Shown: in pieces, positions 37,532 to 47,308 of the stretch
How the letters are laid out: the number at the start of each line of letters is the position of its first letter
Position numbering within the stretch: the stretch's first letter is position 1
Source of the DNA: CAWJFP01 sp963842155
GTDB lineage: Bacteria; Pseudomonadota; Alphaproteobacteria; JACZXZ01
Length of the DNA stretch: 64,000 nt
NCBI GenBank assembly: GCA_963842155.1
Contig: CAWJFP010000040.1
Location: 186,001 to 250,000, forward strand
Direction: 5' to 3'
Position numbers and translations under genes: made by a program
Notes under the pieces: model-generated
Seen by the model: only the letters and a program-made list of their open reading frames with translations
Database searches by the model: none
What the model was told of the DNA's origin: nothing

Positions 37532-38749
37532 TTACGCTACCGCCCGCGCGGGCTGCCGGCATTCCGCTATCGCCTTGAGGACGGTGCGCGCCGCGCGCGT
37601 GCTGGGCGGCGGCCCGTCGAGGCCGAGACGCTGCAGCACCTCCGCTGCACCCTCGAGCTGAGCGCGCCTCGCGTCGGGGTCGCGCAGCAAATGGGCGACG
37701 GCGGGCGCCAGAAGGGAAGGCCGGCATTTGCCGAGGAGAAATTCCGGGACCAGCTCCCGTCCGAGCATCAGATTGATCAGGCAGGCATAACGGAAGCGCG
37801 CCAGGATGGGTCGGCCGAAGAAGGCGGTCAGCGGATTGACGCGATAGGCGATGACCATGGGCGTGCGCGCGATCGCGAGCTCGAGGCTTATGGTGCCAGA
37901 GGCGGCGAGCGCTGCGTCCGCCGCCGCCAATGCATCGTATTTCTCGTCCTGACCCCTGACGACGACAGCCGGCACGGGCCAGCCGGCGGCAGCCCGGGCA
38001 ACCTGGTCGGCGACGGTAGCGACTGTCGGAACCGCCACGCGCAAGTCGGGGAAGTCGCGCTTGAGCAGCCGCAAGGTCTCGGCAAAGACGGGCATCAGCC
38101 GCGTGGTCTCGCCGCGCCGGCTTCCCGGCAGCACGGCCAGGAGCGGCGCGTCCGGCGGAATGCCATGGCGCGCCCGAAAGCCGGCCCCATCGCCCCGATC
38201 GGCCCCCTCCTCCAGCACCGGATGGCCGACGAAGCTGGTCGCGAGGCCATGGCGCTCGAAATAAGGCGGCTCGAAAGGAAGCAAGGTCATCATATGGTCG
38301 AGGAAGCCCGCGACATATCGAGCCTTCCAGGGCCGCCAGGCCCAAACCATCGGCGCCACGTAATGAATGAGCGGGATGCCTTCGCCCTTGAGCTGGCGCT
38401 CGACGCGGAAGCAGAAGCCGGTCGCGTCGACCGAGACGACCGCCGAGGGCCGCAGGCGGCGGATGCGCGCCACCGTCTCCCGCACGCGGCGCAGCACGCG
38501 CGGAATGCTGGGAATGACCTCGGCCACGCCCATGATCGAGAGTTCGGCCATGGGGAACTGGCTGCGCAGCCCCTCTCCCGCCATGCGCTCGCCGCCGATC
38601 CCCTCGAAGCGCGCCATGCCGTTGGTTTCGCGCTTGAGCGCCGCCATCAGCCGCGCGCCCAGCGCGTCGCCCGACGGCTCGCCGGCCATGATGAAGATGA
38701 GCGGGGCGTCCATTTCGCCGGCCGCCGGCGGCGGCGCTGGCGACCTCAT
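37532..38749 (-). CDS. lpxB: Lipid-A-disaccharide synthase
   Basis: A 405-residue glycosyltransferase joining UDP-2,3-diacylglucosamine and lipid X. Typical elements are FIMAGEPSGDALGARLMAAL, FEGIGGERMAGEGL, DATGFCFRVERQL, HYVAPMVWAWRPWKARYV, FVGHPVLEE, LLAVLPGSRRGE and AASGTISLELAIARTPMVIA. The start at 38749 overlaps the lpxI stop as ATGA, implying coupling; a second ATG at 38713 (MDAPLIFIMAGE) sits nearer the first conserved strand and is possible. Last gene of the lipid A cluster. Confidence 0.95.
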   Translation of the reverse strand: MRSPAPPPAAGEMDAPLIFIMAGEPSGDALGARLMAALKRETNGMARFEGIGGERMAGEGLRSQFPMAELSIMGVAEVIPSIPRVLRRVRETVARIRRLRPSAVVSVDATGFCFRVERQLKGEGIPLIHYVAPMVWAWRPWKARYVAGFLDHMMTLLPFEPPYFERHGLATSFVGHPVLEEGADRGDGAGFRARHGIPPDAPLLAVLPGSRRGETTRLMPVFAETLRLLKRDFPDLRVAVPTVATVADQVARAAAGWPVPAVVVRGQDEKYDALAAADAALAASGTISLELAIARTPMVIAYRVNPLTAFFGRPILARFRYACLINLMLGRELVPEFLLGKCRPSLLAPAVAHLLRDPDARRAQLEGAAEVLQRLGLDGPPPSTRAARTVLKAIAECRQPARAVA

Positions 38750-39567
38750 TCCGGCACGCTGATGCCGAGCACGAAGAGGCCGGTCTGGTCGGCGGTTCGC
38801 GCTACGGCCTCGCGATCGATGACGAGCGCCGCGCCGGCTTCGACCGCGATGCCGCGCAGCCCGGCGGCCTTGGCGTTCTGGATCGTGCGCGGCCCGATCG
38901 CCGGCAGATCGACGCGGCGCTCTTGCCCCGGCTTCTTGACCTTGACGAGCACCCCGCCCGGTCCCTTGCGCTTGAGCTTTCCGGCGCGCTCGATCATGGC
39001 GTCCGTGCCCTCGACCGCCTCGACGGCCAGCACGATGCCTTGCTGCACGATGGCGCCCTGACCCACGTCGACCCGTCCCACCGCCTTCGCCACCTCGACG
39101 CCGCGCTCGATATCCTGAAGCGCCTGCTGGTCGGGCACGAAGCGGCCATAGGCGCCTTCGGTCGCGAGCAAATCGCGATCGATCGTCTCCGGCCCGACCA
39201 CGCGGAAGCCGAGGCCCTCGGCCCAACGCACGGCGGCCGAATGGAGCGAATCGTCGCGGGCGAATTTCGGGCCGATCTCGAGGAGGAAGCGCAGCATCTG
39301 CGCATCGGGGAGCATTTCGAGAATGCTGGGGCGATGGAAGCGGCCGGCCAGCACCACCTCCTCGACCTCGTTGGCGCGCAAGAGCCGCACCGCTTCGCCG
39401 AGGGCGCCGATGCGAACCCAAGCGTGGGGGGCCGCGGCGATCTGCTCCTCCTCCGCCTGGCCCTTGACCGCGACGACGAAGACATCGCGCCCTTCCTTGC
39501 GACAGGCTTCGATAAGCCGCGCCGGCAAGGCGCCGCCGCCCGCGAGAATGCCGAGCCTACTCGACAT
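38746..39567 (-). CDS. lpxI: UDP-2,3-diacylglucosamine pyrophosphatase LpxI
   Basis: A 273-residue protein of the LpxI family, the alphaproteobacterial replacement for LpxH. It makes lipid X and UMP. Signatures include GILAGGGALPARLIEACRKE near the N-terminus, VLAGRFHRPSILEMLPD, the LLATEGAYGRFVPDQQAL region, and VKKPGQERRVDLPAIGPRTI near the end. It overlaps lpxA by 11 nt and lpxB by 4 nt, so the three are tightly coupled. Confidence 0.94.
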   Translation of the reverse strand: MSSRLGILAGGGALPARLIEACRKEGRDVFVVAVKGQAEEEQIAAAPHAWVRIGALGEAVRLLRANEVEEVVLAGRFHRPSILEMLPDAQMLRFLLEIGPKFARDDSLHSAAVRWAEGLGFRVVGPETIDRDLLATEGAYGRFVPDQQALQDIERGVEVAKAVGRVDVGQGAIVQQGIVLAVEAVEGTDAMIERAGKLKRKGPGGVLVKVKKPGQERRVDLPAIGPRTIQNAKAAGLRGIAVEAGAALVIDREAVARTADQTGLFVLGISVPE

Positions 39568-40387
39568 CCTCCGGCCGCGGCTGGCAGATGGCGCGGCTCG
39601 AATCGGCGCGAATGAAGGAGACGATCTCCATCACGACCTCGTTGTCGTGATAGATCTCCTCCACGTCCAACAGCCGCTCCGTCATGGTGCCCTCCTGGGC
39701 AAAGAGCAGCCGATAGGCGGTGCGCAATGCGTGGATCTCGTCGCGGCTAAAGCCGCGACGCTTGAGCCCGATGATGTTCAGCCCGCCGAGGCGCGCGCGA
39801 TTTCCCATGACGGTGCCGTAGGGGATGACGTCGTTCTCGACCCCCGACATGCCGCCGATCATGGCGTGGCGGCCGATGCGGCAGAATTGATGCACCGCGC
39901 AAAGCCCGCCGAGGAAGGCCCAGTCGCCCACCTCCACATGCCCGCCGAGGGTGGCGTTATTCACCATCACCACATGGTCGCCGAGCCGGCAGTCATGCGC
40001 GACATGGACACCGGCCATGAACAGGCAATGGCTGCCGACGCGCGTGACCATACCGCCGCCGGCGGTGCCCGGATTCATGGTGACATATTCGCGGATCATG
40101 TTGGACGCGCCGATGACGAGTTCGGATGGCTCCCCCTTGTATTTCAGATCCTGCGGGATCTGCCCGATCGAGGCGAAGGGAAAGATGACGGTGTCCTCGC
40201 CCACGGTGGTGCGCCCGTCGATCACGACATGCGCGCTGACCTGCACCCGCTCCTTGAGGCGCACGTGAGGGCCGATGACCGCGTAGGGACCGATCTCGAC
40301 GCCCGCGCCAAGCTCGGCCCGGCGGTCGACGATCGCGCTCGGATGGATGCCGCCGCGCGGCGCCTTGCTGCGGTCGAGCGCCGTCAT
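39557..40387 (-). CDS. lpxA: UDP-N-acetylglucosamine acyltransferase LpxA
   Basis: A 276-residue left-handed beta-helix enzyme that puts the first 3-hydroxyacyl chain on UDP-GlcNAc. Hexapeptide repeats begin at IHPSAIVDRRAELGAGVEIG. The active-site histidine region is MAGVHVAHDCRLGDHVVMVN, with IGGMSGVENDVIPYGTVMGN and LNIIGLKRRGFSRDEIHAL following. It begins 4 nt after fabZ, the canonical fabZ-lpxA pairing. Confidence 0.96.
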   Translation of the reverse strand: MTALDRSKAPRGGIHPSAIVDRRAELGAGVEIGPYAVIGPHVRLKERVQVSAHVVIDGRTTVGEDTVIFPFASIGQIPQDLKYKGEPSELVIGASNMIREYVTMNPGTAGGGMVTRVGSHCLFMAGVHVAHDCRLGDHVVMVNNATLGGHVEVGDWAFLGGLCAVHQFCRIGRHAMIGGMSGVENDVIPYGTVMGNRARLGGLNIIGLKRRGFSRDEIHALRTAYRLLFAQEGTMTERLLDVEEIYHDNEVVMEIVSFIRADSSRAICQPRPEDVE

Positions 40388-40391
40388 CGCG

Positions 40392-40874
40392 CTAGCCTTC
40401 GAGGATCATGGCGCCGAAGGTGGCCTCGGCGACCAAGGCGTCGCCTACGCGCGCCTCGGCGCGGAACTTCCAAACCATGCCCCTGTGCTTATGCTTGATC
40501 ACAAGGATGCGCAAGGTGTCGCCCGGCCCGACGGGGCGGCGAAAGCGCGCGTCGTCGACAGTCATGAAATAGACGAGCTTGCCCTCGGCCGAGGCGCCCA
40601 GCGAATGGACCACGAGCACCGCGGCCGTCTGGGCCATCGCCTCGATGATGAGCACACCCGGCATCACGGGGCGTTGCGGGAAATGGCCTTGGAAATAAGG
40701 CTCGTTGATCGAGACGTTCTTGATGCCTACCGCGCTCACATTGGCGACCGCGTCGACGACCCGGTCGATCATCAGGAACGGGTAGCGATGCGGGATCATC
40801 CGCATCACCCCGTTGATGTCGATCTCGACTGGAGCCGCGCTCGTCGCCGTAGCTTCCATGGTGACGTTGTCCAA
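40392..40874 (-). CDS. fabZ: 3-hydroxyacyl-ACP dehydratase FabZ
   Basis: A 160-residue hot-dog-fold enzyme dehydrating 3-hydroxyacyl-ACP in fatty acid synthesis. Conserved text is MRMIPHRYPFLMIDRVVD, the catalytic His in YFQGHFPQRPVMPGVLIIEA and Glu in the following EAMAQ, and DDARFRRPVGPGDTL. An ATG five codons in (MEATATSA) is an alternative start. lpxD, normally just upstream, is absent: skp is the next gene. Confidence 0.95.
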   Translation of the reverse strand: MDNVTMEATATSAAPVEIDINGVMRMIPHRYPFLMIDRVVDAVANVSAVGIKNVSINEPYFQGHFPQRPVMPGVLIIEAMAQTAAVLVVHSLGASAEGKLVYFMTVDDARFRRPVGPGDTLRILVIKHKHRGMVWKFRAEARVGDALVAEATFGAMILEG

Positions 40875-41059
40875 TTCTACCCGCTCGCCGCAACCGGAAC
40901 CATTGCCGGCCGGGCGATCGACCGGGCCGCAGCCGGCCTGCCGGCAAGATTAGTGCCCGATCCTAAGCAATTTATCAATGATTCCGCCGCATCGCGCCGC
41001 GCCGGCAGCGACGCGGGCGGCGGCGGGCGGCCCGGCAGGGCTTCGCGGCGCGCTCACCC

Positions 41060-41617
41060 TCAGTCCTTCGGCACTTGGACGGTGACCGTCGGCAGTTTCG
41101 TATTGAGCCGCTTCAGCACGTCGGCCGTGATGTCGAGCTCGGGCGCAGCATGGATCACGTCCGCGCGCGTGAGCACGAGCGTGAGGTTCATCTCCTTCGC
41201 GATCTGATCGACGACCTGCACGAGCGCCGTGCGAATCTGCTCCGCGGCCCCGCTGTCGATCTCGGCCAGCTTGCGCCGGCGTGCTTGGAGCTCGCGCTCG
41301 AAGGCGGCGACCTTCTGCTGAAAGTCGCGCTGCTTCTGCTGCAGCGCGTCGGCCGCGAGCGTGGCGCGCTGCTGCTCGAGATCCTGCTGCTCCTTCTCGA
41401 GCTTGTCCTTCTCGGCGGTGAGCGCTTGGTCGTAGGTCTTGCCGATCTTCTCGATCTGGCTCCGCACGGCCTTCGCCGCCTCGGAGTTCTGCATGATCTG
41501 CCCCGTATCGACGACCGCGACGGTGGGTACCCGCTTCTGCGCCCAAGCGGGCGAGACGGGTGCCAAGACGAGCATGGATAGCAGCAAGCTGCATAGAACG
41601 ATGAACGTGCGCTGCAT
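41060..41617 (-). CDS. skp: OmpH/Skp family periplasmic chaperone
   Basis: 185 residues. It has a cleavable signal peptide (MQRTFIVLCSLLLSMLVLAP...AWA), then VPTVAVVDTGQIMQNSEAAK and a long charged coiled coil (about 60-130, rich in Q, K, E). The end, MNLTLVLTRADVIHAAPELD, resembles Skp. In the family it holds unfolded outer-membrane proteins for BamA. It lies 35 nt after bamA in the same direction. Confidence 0.9.
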   Translation of the reverse strand: MQRTFIVLCSLLLSMLVLAPVSPAWAQKRVPTVAVVDTGQIMQNSEAAKAVRSQIEKIGKTYDQALTAEKDKLEKEQQDLEQQRATLAADALQQKQRDFQQKVAAFERELQARRRKLAEIDSGAAEQIRTALVQVVDQIAKEMNLTLVLTRADVIHAAPELDITADVLKRLNTKLPTVTVQVPKD

Positions 41618-41652
41618 GTGCGATTCCTGACTTTGCTATGAAGATGCCGATT

Positions 41653-44086
41653 CTAGAACCGGGTGCCGAAGCTGAAGTAGAGCAACTGCTTCTTATCGTA
41701 CGGTTCGCGTTTCACCGGATAGGCGAGGTCGACCTGGATGGGACCGAAGGGCGACTTCCAGGAGATGCCGAAGCCCGGCGAGATTCGAATTGAATTGATG
41801 TCGTGGAGAGGGATGTTGGCGATATTGTCCGTTTGCCACAGGCTGCCCGCATCGACGAAGACATGGCCGAGGATGCCGAACTCCTTGGGCAGACCGATGG
41901 GGAAGGAAAGCTGAGCAGTGGCAACATAATATTTCAGGCCGCCGATCTCGTCGCCGGTCACGGCATCCTGCGGGCCAACGCCGCCGGTATAGAAGCCGCG
42001 CAGATTTTGCCCACCCAGGTAGAAGCGATCGAGCAGCGGGACGTCCCGGCCGAACTCGGTCATGATCCCGCCTTCGGCCGTGAAGCTGGCTACCCACTGG
42101 TCCGCGATGGGATAGTAGGTCCCGCCGGCCACTTTATTGCTCAAGAACAACGCGTTGCCGCCAAGGCCGGCAAAGCCCACGTCATATTTCAGGAAATAGC
42201 CGCGCGTCGGATCCTGCCGGTTGTCGCGCTTGTCCCACATCAGCGTCTGCCCCACCTCGGAGGTCGAATATGAGCCCTGCTCGGCCATCAGATATGGGGA
42301 GGTGTCGGATATGTTGCCGATCGTGTCCTGGCGTATGGTGTAGCTCCAGGTTTGCGTGAGATCGGGAATTACTTCGTAACCCGCCTTGGCCACCGCTCCG
42401 ACCGCGTGCTGGCGGAAATTGGCTTCGCCGTAGTAGTCGGTGCGCGTGTAAAACAGGTCCGCCGAGGTCGCGATTTTGGTATCCATGAAATAGGGGTCGG
42501 AAGCGTTGAGGTCGACCTGTTGCTGCCGTTGCGAGAGCTCGAAATTGGCACCCAGGCCATAGCCGCGGCCGAGGAAATTCGAACTCGTTGATGCCGAAGT
42601 CGCCGATCGCGCCCTCGTAGGTGGAAAATCCGGCGCCGAGCGAGATCTGACCCGTGGGCTGCTCCTTGACGTCCACGTTGACGATGGTGGTGTCGGGCTG
42701 CGAGCCGGGGGTGTTGCTGATGTCGGACGATTCGAAATAGCCGAGGTTCTTGAGCCGGCGGCGAGATTCCTCGATCTTCGCCGTGCTGTACGCGTCGCCC
42801 TCGGCGAATTGCAGCTCGCGCAGGATCACCTTGTCGATGGTACGCGTGTTGCCCTTGATGTTGATGCGCTCGACATAGACGCGCGGGCCTTGCTGCACGT
42901 CGAAGAGGATATCGATCGTCCTCTTGTCCCTGTTCCGGGTCACGCGCGGGCGCACGTCGACGAAGGCGTAGCCGAGATTGCCCAGATGGTTCGAGATCTT
43001 GGTGACGCCGTCCTCGACCAGATCGGCGTTGTACCAGGTTCCTTCGCGAATGGTGAGCAGGTCGGCCAGCTCTTGAGCGTCGACCTCCTTGACCGCGCTT
43101 TTCACCATCACCTTGCCGAACTCGTAACGATCTCCCTCGTCCAACGTGAAGGTCACGTAGAAGCCCTCGTCGTTGGGCGCGAGCTCGGCCACCGCCGAAA
43201 CCACGCGGAAGTCGGCATAGCCCTCGGAAAGGTAGAACTTGCGCAAAAGCTCGCGATCGTAGTTGAGCCGGTCGGCGTCATAGGTGTCGCTCGAGCTCAG
43301 GAACTTCCACCAGGCATATTCGGAGGTCTGCACCTTCTCCCGCAGGCGGGTGTCGCTGAAGGCATGGTTGCCGATGAAGCTGATGCGCGTCACATGCGTC
43401 TTGTCGCCCTCGTGGATCTCGTAGACCAGATCGACGCGGTTCTCGGGCTGGACGATCACCTTGGGCTCGACCGTCGCGCCGAACCGGCCGTTCTTGCGAT
43501 AAACATCGAGGATCCGCTTGACGTCCTCCTGCACCTTGGTCCGAGTATAGACCGAGCGCGGCTTGAGCTGGATCTCGCCGTTGAGGGTCTTGTCTTCGAC
43601 CTTGCTGTTCCCTTCGAAGGCGATGCGGTTGATGATCGGATTCTCGACGACGTGGACGATGAGCGTGGTCTCCTCCCGCCGCAACGTCACGTCCGCATAA
43701 AGCCCGGTCGCGAACAGCGCCTTCAGCGATTCATCCATCTTGTCGGGATCGAAGCGATCGCCGAGCTGCAGGGTGAGATAGGACCGCACGGTCGACGGCT
43801 CGATGCGCTGGCTGCCCTCGATGCGGATCTGCCGGATGATGTCGGCGGAATCGGGCGTCGGCGCGGGCCCGGGCGCGGGCGTACCAATGGGATTGTCGAG
43901 CGACGATTTGGGCGGATTGTCGAGCGGCGATTTGGGCGCGCCGCCCAGGCCGGTCTCGGGAAGCAACGGGGTGGTGCCGAGCGAGGGCTGGGCCGATGTC
44001 TGGGTCTGGCTCGCTGCGGGCGCAGGCGGCAGCAAGAATATTACCGCCAGGCCGAGGCCGAGCGCATACCCATAGGTCAATCGCAC
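41653..44086 (-). CDS. bamA: Outer membrane protein assembly factor BamA, frame broken once
   Basis: Inserts beta-barrel proteins into the outer membrane. After a signal peptide and a Pro-rich linker with repeated LDNPPKSS/LDNPIGT units come five POTRA domains, beginning IRQIRIEGSQRIEPSTVRSY and including RISFIGNHAFSDTRLREKV. The barrel follows. At the start of the barrel, FGINEF, one extra base near 42580 breaks the frame. The expected FLGRGYGLGANFELSQRQQQ continues in the next frame to FGPIQVDLAYPVKREPYDKK and a terminal FGTRF aromatic end. Repaired length is about 810 residues. Essential, so a sequence error is likely. Confidence 0.93.
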
Positions 44087-44142
44087 CGAATAGCTCCCCT
44101 GTCGATTGCTATTTCTTTTTGGAAGTTTAAGGACTTAGCCGG

Positions 44143-45258
44143 CTACGAACTGAATAAGTGGACCAAGTCGTTCCAGGTCGCAAAGATCATCAAGAGCAAT
44201 ATCAAAGTCAGGCCGATCCGGAAACCGTAATCCTGCGTGCGCGGGCCGAGCGGGCGACGGCGCACTGCCTCGACCGAATAGAACAGAAGATGACCGCCGT
44301 CGAGCATGGGAATCGGAAAGAGGTTAATGAGGCCGAGATTGAGCGACAGCACGGCCAAGAACCATACGGTCGACACCACGCCGCCTTGCGCGACTTCGCC
44401 GGACATCTCCGCGATGCGCAAGGGCCCGCCCAGCTCCTCGGTGGTGCGCACCCCGATGATCATCTGGCCCATCGCCTTGAGCGTGGCGCCGGTGAGGAAA
44501 ACAGCCTCCTCGCCCGAGCGCCAAAGCGCGGTGAGCGGGTCGTAGCGGACATAATCGACGCCGCCGCTGCGCAGCCCGAGGCGGCCGATGCGGTATTTAT
44601 GACCCAGATTGTCGGTCTGCTCGACCACTTGGGGCGTGGCGTGAAGCGTCACGGCCGATTTGTCGCGCAGTACCTCGATGGCGAGGGGCGCGCCGAGATT
44701 GACCTCGACGATCTGTTGCAGCTGCTGAAAGCGCGTGATGGCGCTGCCGTTGATGGCCGTCACGCGGTCGCCCGGCTCGAATCCCGCCTTGGCGGCCGGG
44801 CTGTCGGGCACCACCTGGCCCACCACGGGCGAGGTGTAGGGCTGACCCACGATGGTGAAGAGGCAGGCGAGCGCCACGAGGGCGAAAAGGAAATTGGCGA
44901 AGGGTCCGGCAGCGACGATCGCGGCGCGCTTGCCGAGCGACTTATGCTGGAAGGATACCGCGCGCTGCTCGGGCGACATCTCGTCGAGGCCCTCGCTCGG
45001 CATGCTCGCGGCATTGGCGTCGCCGAACATCTTGACGTAGCCCCCGAAAGGGAGAGCGCTGACCTTCCACCGCGTCTGCCGCCGGTCGGTCCAGCCGATG
45101 AGCTCGGGCCCGAAGCCGATCGAGAACACCTCCACGCGCACGCCCGCCCAGCGCGCCACGAGGAAATGGCCCATCTCGTGCACATAGACGAGCACCGTGA
45201 GGACGAGGACGAAAGGGACGGCATAGTGCCAGGCGACGGAGAGTAGATGCATCAACAA
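44143..45258 (-). CDS. rseP: Site-2 intramembrane zinc protease RseP
   Basis: 371 residues with about four membrane helices. The zinc-binding HEMGH (H27, E28, H31) is in the first helix, a single PDZ domain occupies about 115-200 (GQVVPDSPAAKAGFEPGDRV), and LDGGHLLFYSVEAVRRRPLG carries the third ligand. It cleaves membrane-bound anti-sigma factors in envelope stress. The dxr-rseP-bamA order is conserved. The gap to bamA is 56 nt. Confidence 0.95.
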   Translation of the reverse strand: MLMHLLSVAWHYAVPFVLVLTVLVYVHEMGHFLVARWAGVRVEVFSIGFGPELIGWTDRRQTRWKVSALPFGGYVKMFGDANAASMPSEGLDEMSPEQRAVSFQHKSLGKRAAIVAAGPFANFLFALVALACLFTIVGQPYTSPVVGQVVPDSPAAKAGFEPGDRVTAINGSAITRFQQLQQIVEVNLGAPLAIEVLRDKSAVTLHATPQVVEQTDNLGHKYRIGRLGLRSGGVDYVRYDPLTALWRSGEEAVFLTGATLKAMGQMIIGVRTTEELGGPLRIAEMSGEVAQGGVVSTVWFLAVLSLNLGLINLFPIPMLDGGHLLFYSVEAVRRRPLGPRTQDYGFRIGLTLILLLMIFATWNDLVHLFSS

Positions 45259-45284
45259 GGTCGGATCCTCATCGCTTCGGGCGG

Positions 45285-46493
45285 TTATTCGGGTCGCGGG
45301 AGGCCGGCGACGAGGTTGCGCGCAACCTCGCGCGCCCCCGCATCGGCCTCGCGCACCTGCGCCAGGCTGGTGAGGGGCGCATTCGCGATGGCCCCGAGCG
45401 CATCCTCGACCACCCGCACGATGTCGAGGAAACGAATACGGCGCGCGAGAAAGGCCTCCACCGCCATTTCGTTAGCCGCATTGAGGATTGTGGGCGCATT
45501 GCCGCCGCTTTGCAAGGCTCGCCGCGCCACCTGGAGCGCGGGAAAGCGCTCGAAGTCCGGCGGCTCGAAGGTCAACGTGCTGGCGACGGCGAAATCGAGC
45601 CGCTTCGACGGCGTCGTCATGCGGCTCGGCCAGGCGAGCGCGTAGCCTATCGGCGTCCGCATGTCGGGCGTGCCGAGCTGGGCCAGTACCGAGCCGTCGA
45701 TATATTCGACCATGCTGTGCACGACGGACTGGGGATGGATGACGATCTCGATCCTATCCTCGGGCAGCGGGAAGAGGTGCGAGGCCTCGATGACTTCGAG
45801 GCCCTTGTTCATCATGGTTGCCGAATCGACCGAGATCTTCGCGCCCATCGACCAGTTGGGGTGGGCGACCGCCTGCTCGGGCGTGACCCGGCCAAGCTGC
45901 GAGCGATCGATGGTGCGGAAGGGACCCCCGGACGCCGTGAGGACGATGCGCTCGACCGCCTCGGGCCGCGCGAAATCGAAGACCTGGAAGATGGCGCTAT
46001 GCTCGGAATCGACCGGCAGCAACGTGGCCCCGGCCCGTTCGATCGCCGCCATGACGATGTCGCCGGCGCAAACGAGCGTCTCCTTGTTGGCGAGCCCCAC
46101 GATCGCGCCGCGCTCGAGCGCCGCCAAGGTGCCCTCGAGGCCGGCCGCGCCCACGATGGCCGCCATGACCCATTCGGCCGGCCGGCGCGCGGCCTCGACC
46201 ACGGCCTCGGGGCCGGCGGCGACCTCGACGCCGCAGCCCGCGAGCGCGCTCTTGAGCGCCTTGTAATGGGTCGCATCGGCGATCACGGCGAGCTCGGGGC
46301 GCAGGCGGCGCGCCTGATCGGCGAGCCGCTCGACGTTCTTCGCCGCGGTCAGCGCCACGACCTCGAAGCTTGCCGGATCGCGTTCGACGAGATCGAGCGT
46401 GTTGCAGCCGACCGAGCCCGTCGAGCCCAGCACGGTGATGCGGCGCGGGGCCGCTTGCGCGCGCGGCGCATTGCGCTCGATCGTCACCGCCAT
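45285..46493 (-). CDS. dxr: 1-deoxy-D-xylulose-5-phosphate reductoisomerase
   Basis: 402 residues; commits carbon to the MEP pathway. The NADPH loop is VLGSTGSVGCNTLDLVERDP, with GLANKETLVCAGDIVMAA, LLPVDSEHSAIFQ, the active-site loop LTASGGPFRTIDRSQL, HPNWSMGAKISVDSATMMNK and a C-terminal APTILNAANEMAVEAFLA. The start at 46493 overlaps the cdsA stop by 10 nt and agrees with the family N-terminus; the frame remains open upstream, antisense-like and without homology. Confidence 0.96.
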   Translation of the reverse strand: MAVTIERNAPRAQAAPRRITVLGSTGSVGCNTLDLVERDPASFEVVALTAAKNVERLADQARRLRPELAVIADATHYKALKSALAGCGVEVAAGPEAVVEAARRPAEWVMAAIVGAAGLEGTLAALERGAIVGLANKETLVCAGDIVMAAIERAGATLLPVDSEHSAIFQVFDFARPEAVERIVLTASGGPFRTIDRSQLGRVTPEQAVAHPNWSMGAKISVDSATMMNKGLEVIEASHLFPLPEDRIEIVIHPQSVVHSMVEYIDGSVLAQLGTPDMRTPIGYALAWPSRMTTPSKRLDFAVASTLTFEPPDFERFPALQVARRALQSGGNAPTILNAANEMAVEAFLARRIRFLDIVRVVEDALGAIANAPLTSLAQVREADAGAREVARNLVAGLPRPE

Positions 46494-47308
46494 GCCAGCA
46501 CACCGCCTCTCGCCGCCAGCTCGATGAGGGCCACCGCGGGGCCCACCGCCAAGAGACCGTCCACCCGGTCGAACAGGCCGCCATGGCCGGGGATGAGGCC
46601 GCTCATATCCTTGACCTGGAAATGACGCTTGATCGCCAATTCCGCGAGATCGCCGGCCACCGCGAACAAAGCGATTAGAATGCTCAATGCCGCCGCGGGC
46701 CCGGGCGAGGCCTGGGTGAAGATCTCCATGGCCGCCGCCCCCGCGGCCACCGCCGCCAGCACGCCGCCCGCAAGCCCAGACCAGGTCTTGTTGGGGCTCA
46801 CGCGCGGCCAGAGCTTGGGGCCGCCGACCAGCCGACCGGCGGCATAGGCGCCGATATCCGTCGCCCACACCACGAGAAACACCCAGAGCATGGTGCGCCA
46901 GCCGGCCTCGCCGCGCAGCCAGACGAGGGACACTGCCGGCAAGCCGATATAGCACGCGCCGACGCCGCGCCAGAACGCGCGCGCCGGGCCCTCGAACCAT
47001 CCGCTCGCGAGACCCAGGGCCGCGGCGAGCGCCACCAGCAGCAAGGCGAAGGCCGGGCGATCGAGCGCGGCGAAAGCGATTGCGGCGAGCAGCGGAAGCG
47101 CCAGCGCAAGGCCCGTCGGGCCGAATCCGGCGCCGCCGCACAGCCGGTCCCATTCCCAGGCGAGGGCGGCCGCGCCGAGCGCCACCAGACAGGCGAACGA
47201 CCCCTGGCTCCAAACGATGGCGGCGACCGCGAGCGGCGCCAGCACGAGGCCCGAGACGAGCCGCAGGTGCAAGGCGCGCGTGGGATTCTCAGCCACGGCT
47301 GGTGCCAT
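46484..47308 (-). CDS. cdsA: Phosphatidate cytidylyltransferase
   Basis: A 274-residue polytopic membrane enzyme making CDP-diacylglycerol. The C-terminal signature SPNKTWSGLAGGV followed by AELAIKRHFQVKDMSGLIPG and HGGLFDRVDGLL is diagnostic, with VWATDIGAYAAGRLVGGPK before it. The start at 47308 begins MAPAVAENPTRALHLRLVSG, within the last codons of uppS (20-nt overlap). Co-operonic with uppS and dxr. Confidence 0.93.
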   Translation of the reverse strand: MAPAVAENPTRALHLRLVSGLVLAPLAVAAIVWSQGSFACLVALGAAALAWEWDRLCGGAGFGPTGLALALPLLAAIAFAALDRPAFALLLVALAAALGLASGWFEGPARAFWRGVGACYIGLPAVSLVWLRGEAGWRTMLWVFLVVWATDIGAYAAGRLVGGPKLWPRVSPNKTWSGLAGGVLAAVAAGAAAMEIFTQASPGPAAALSILIALFAVAGDLAELAIKRHFQVKDMSGLIPGHGGLFDRVDGLLAVGPAVALIELAARGGVLAWR

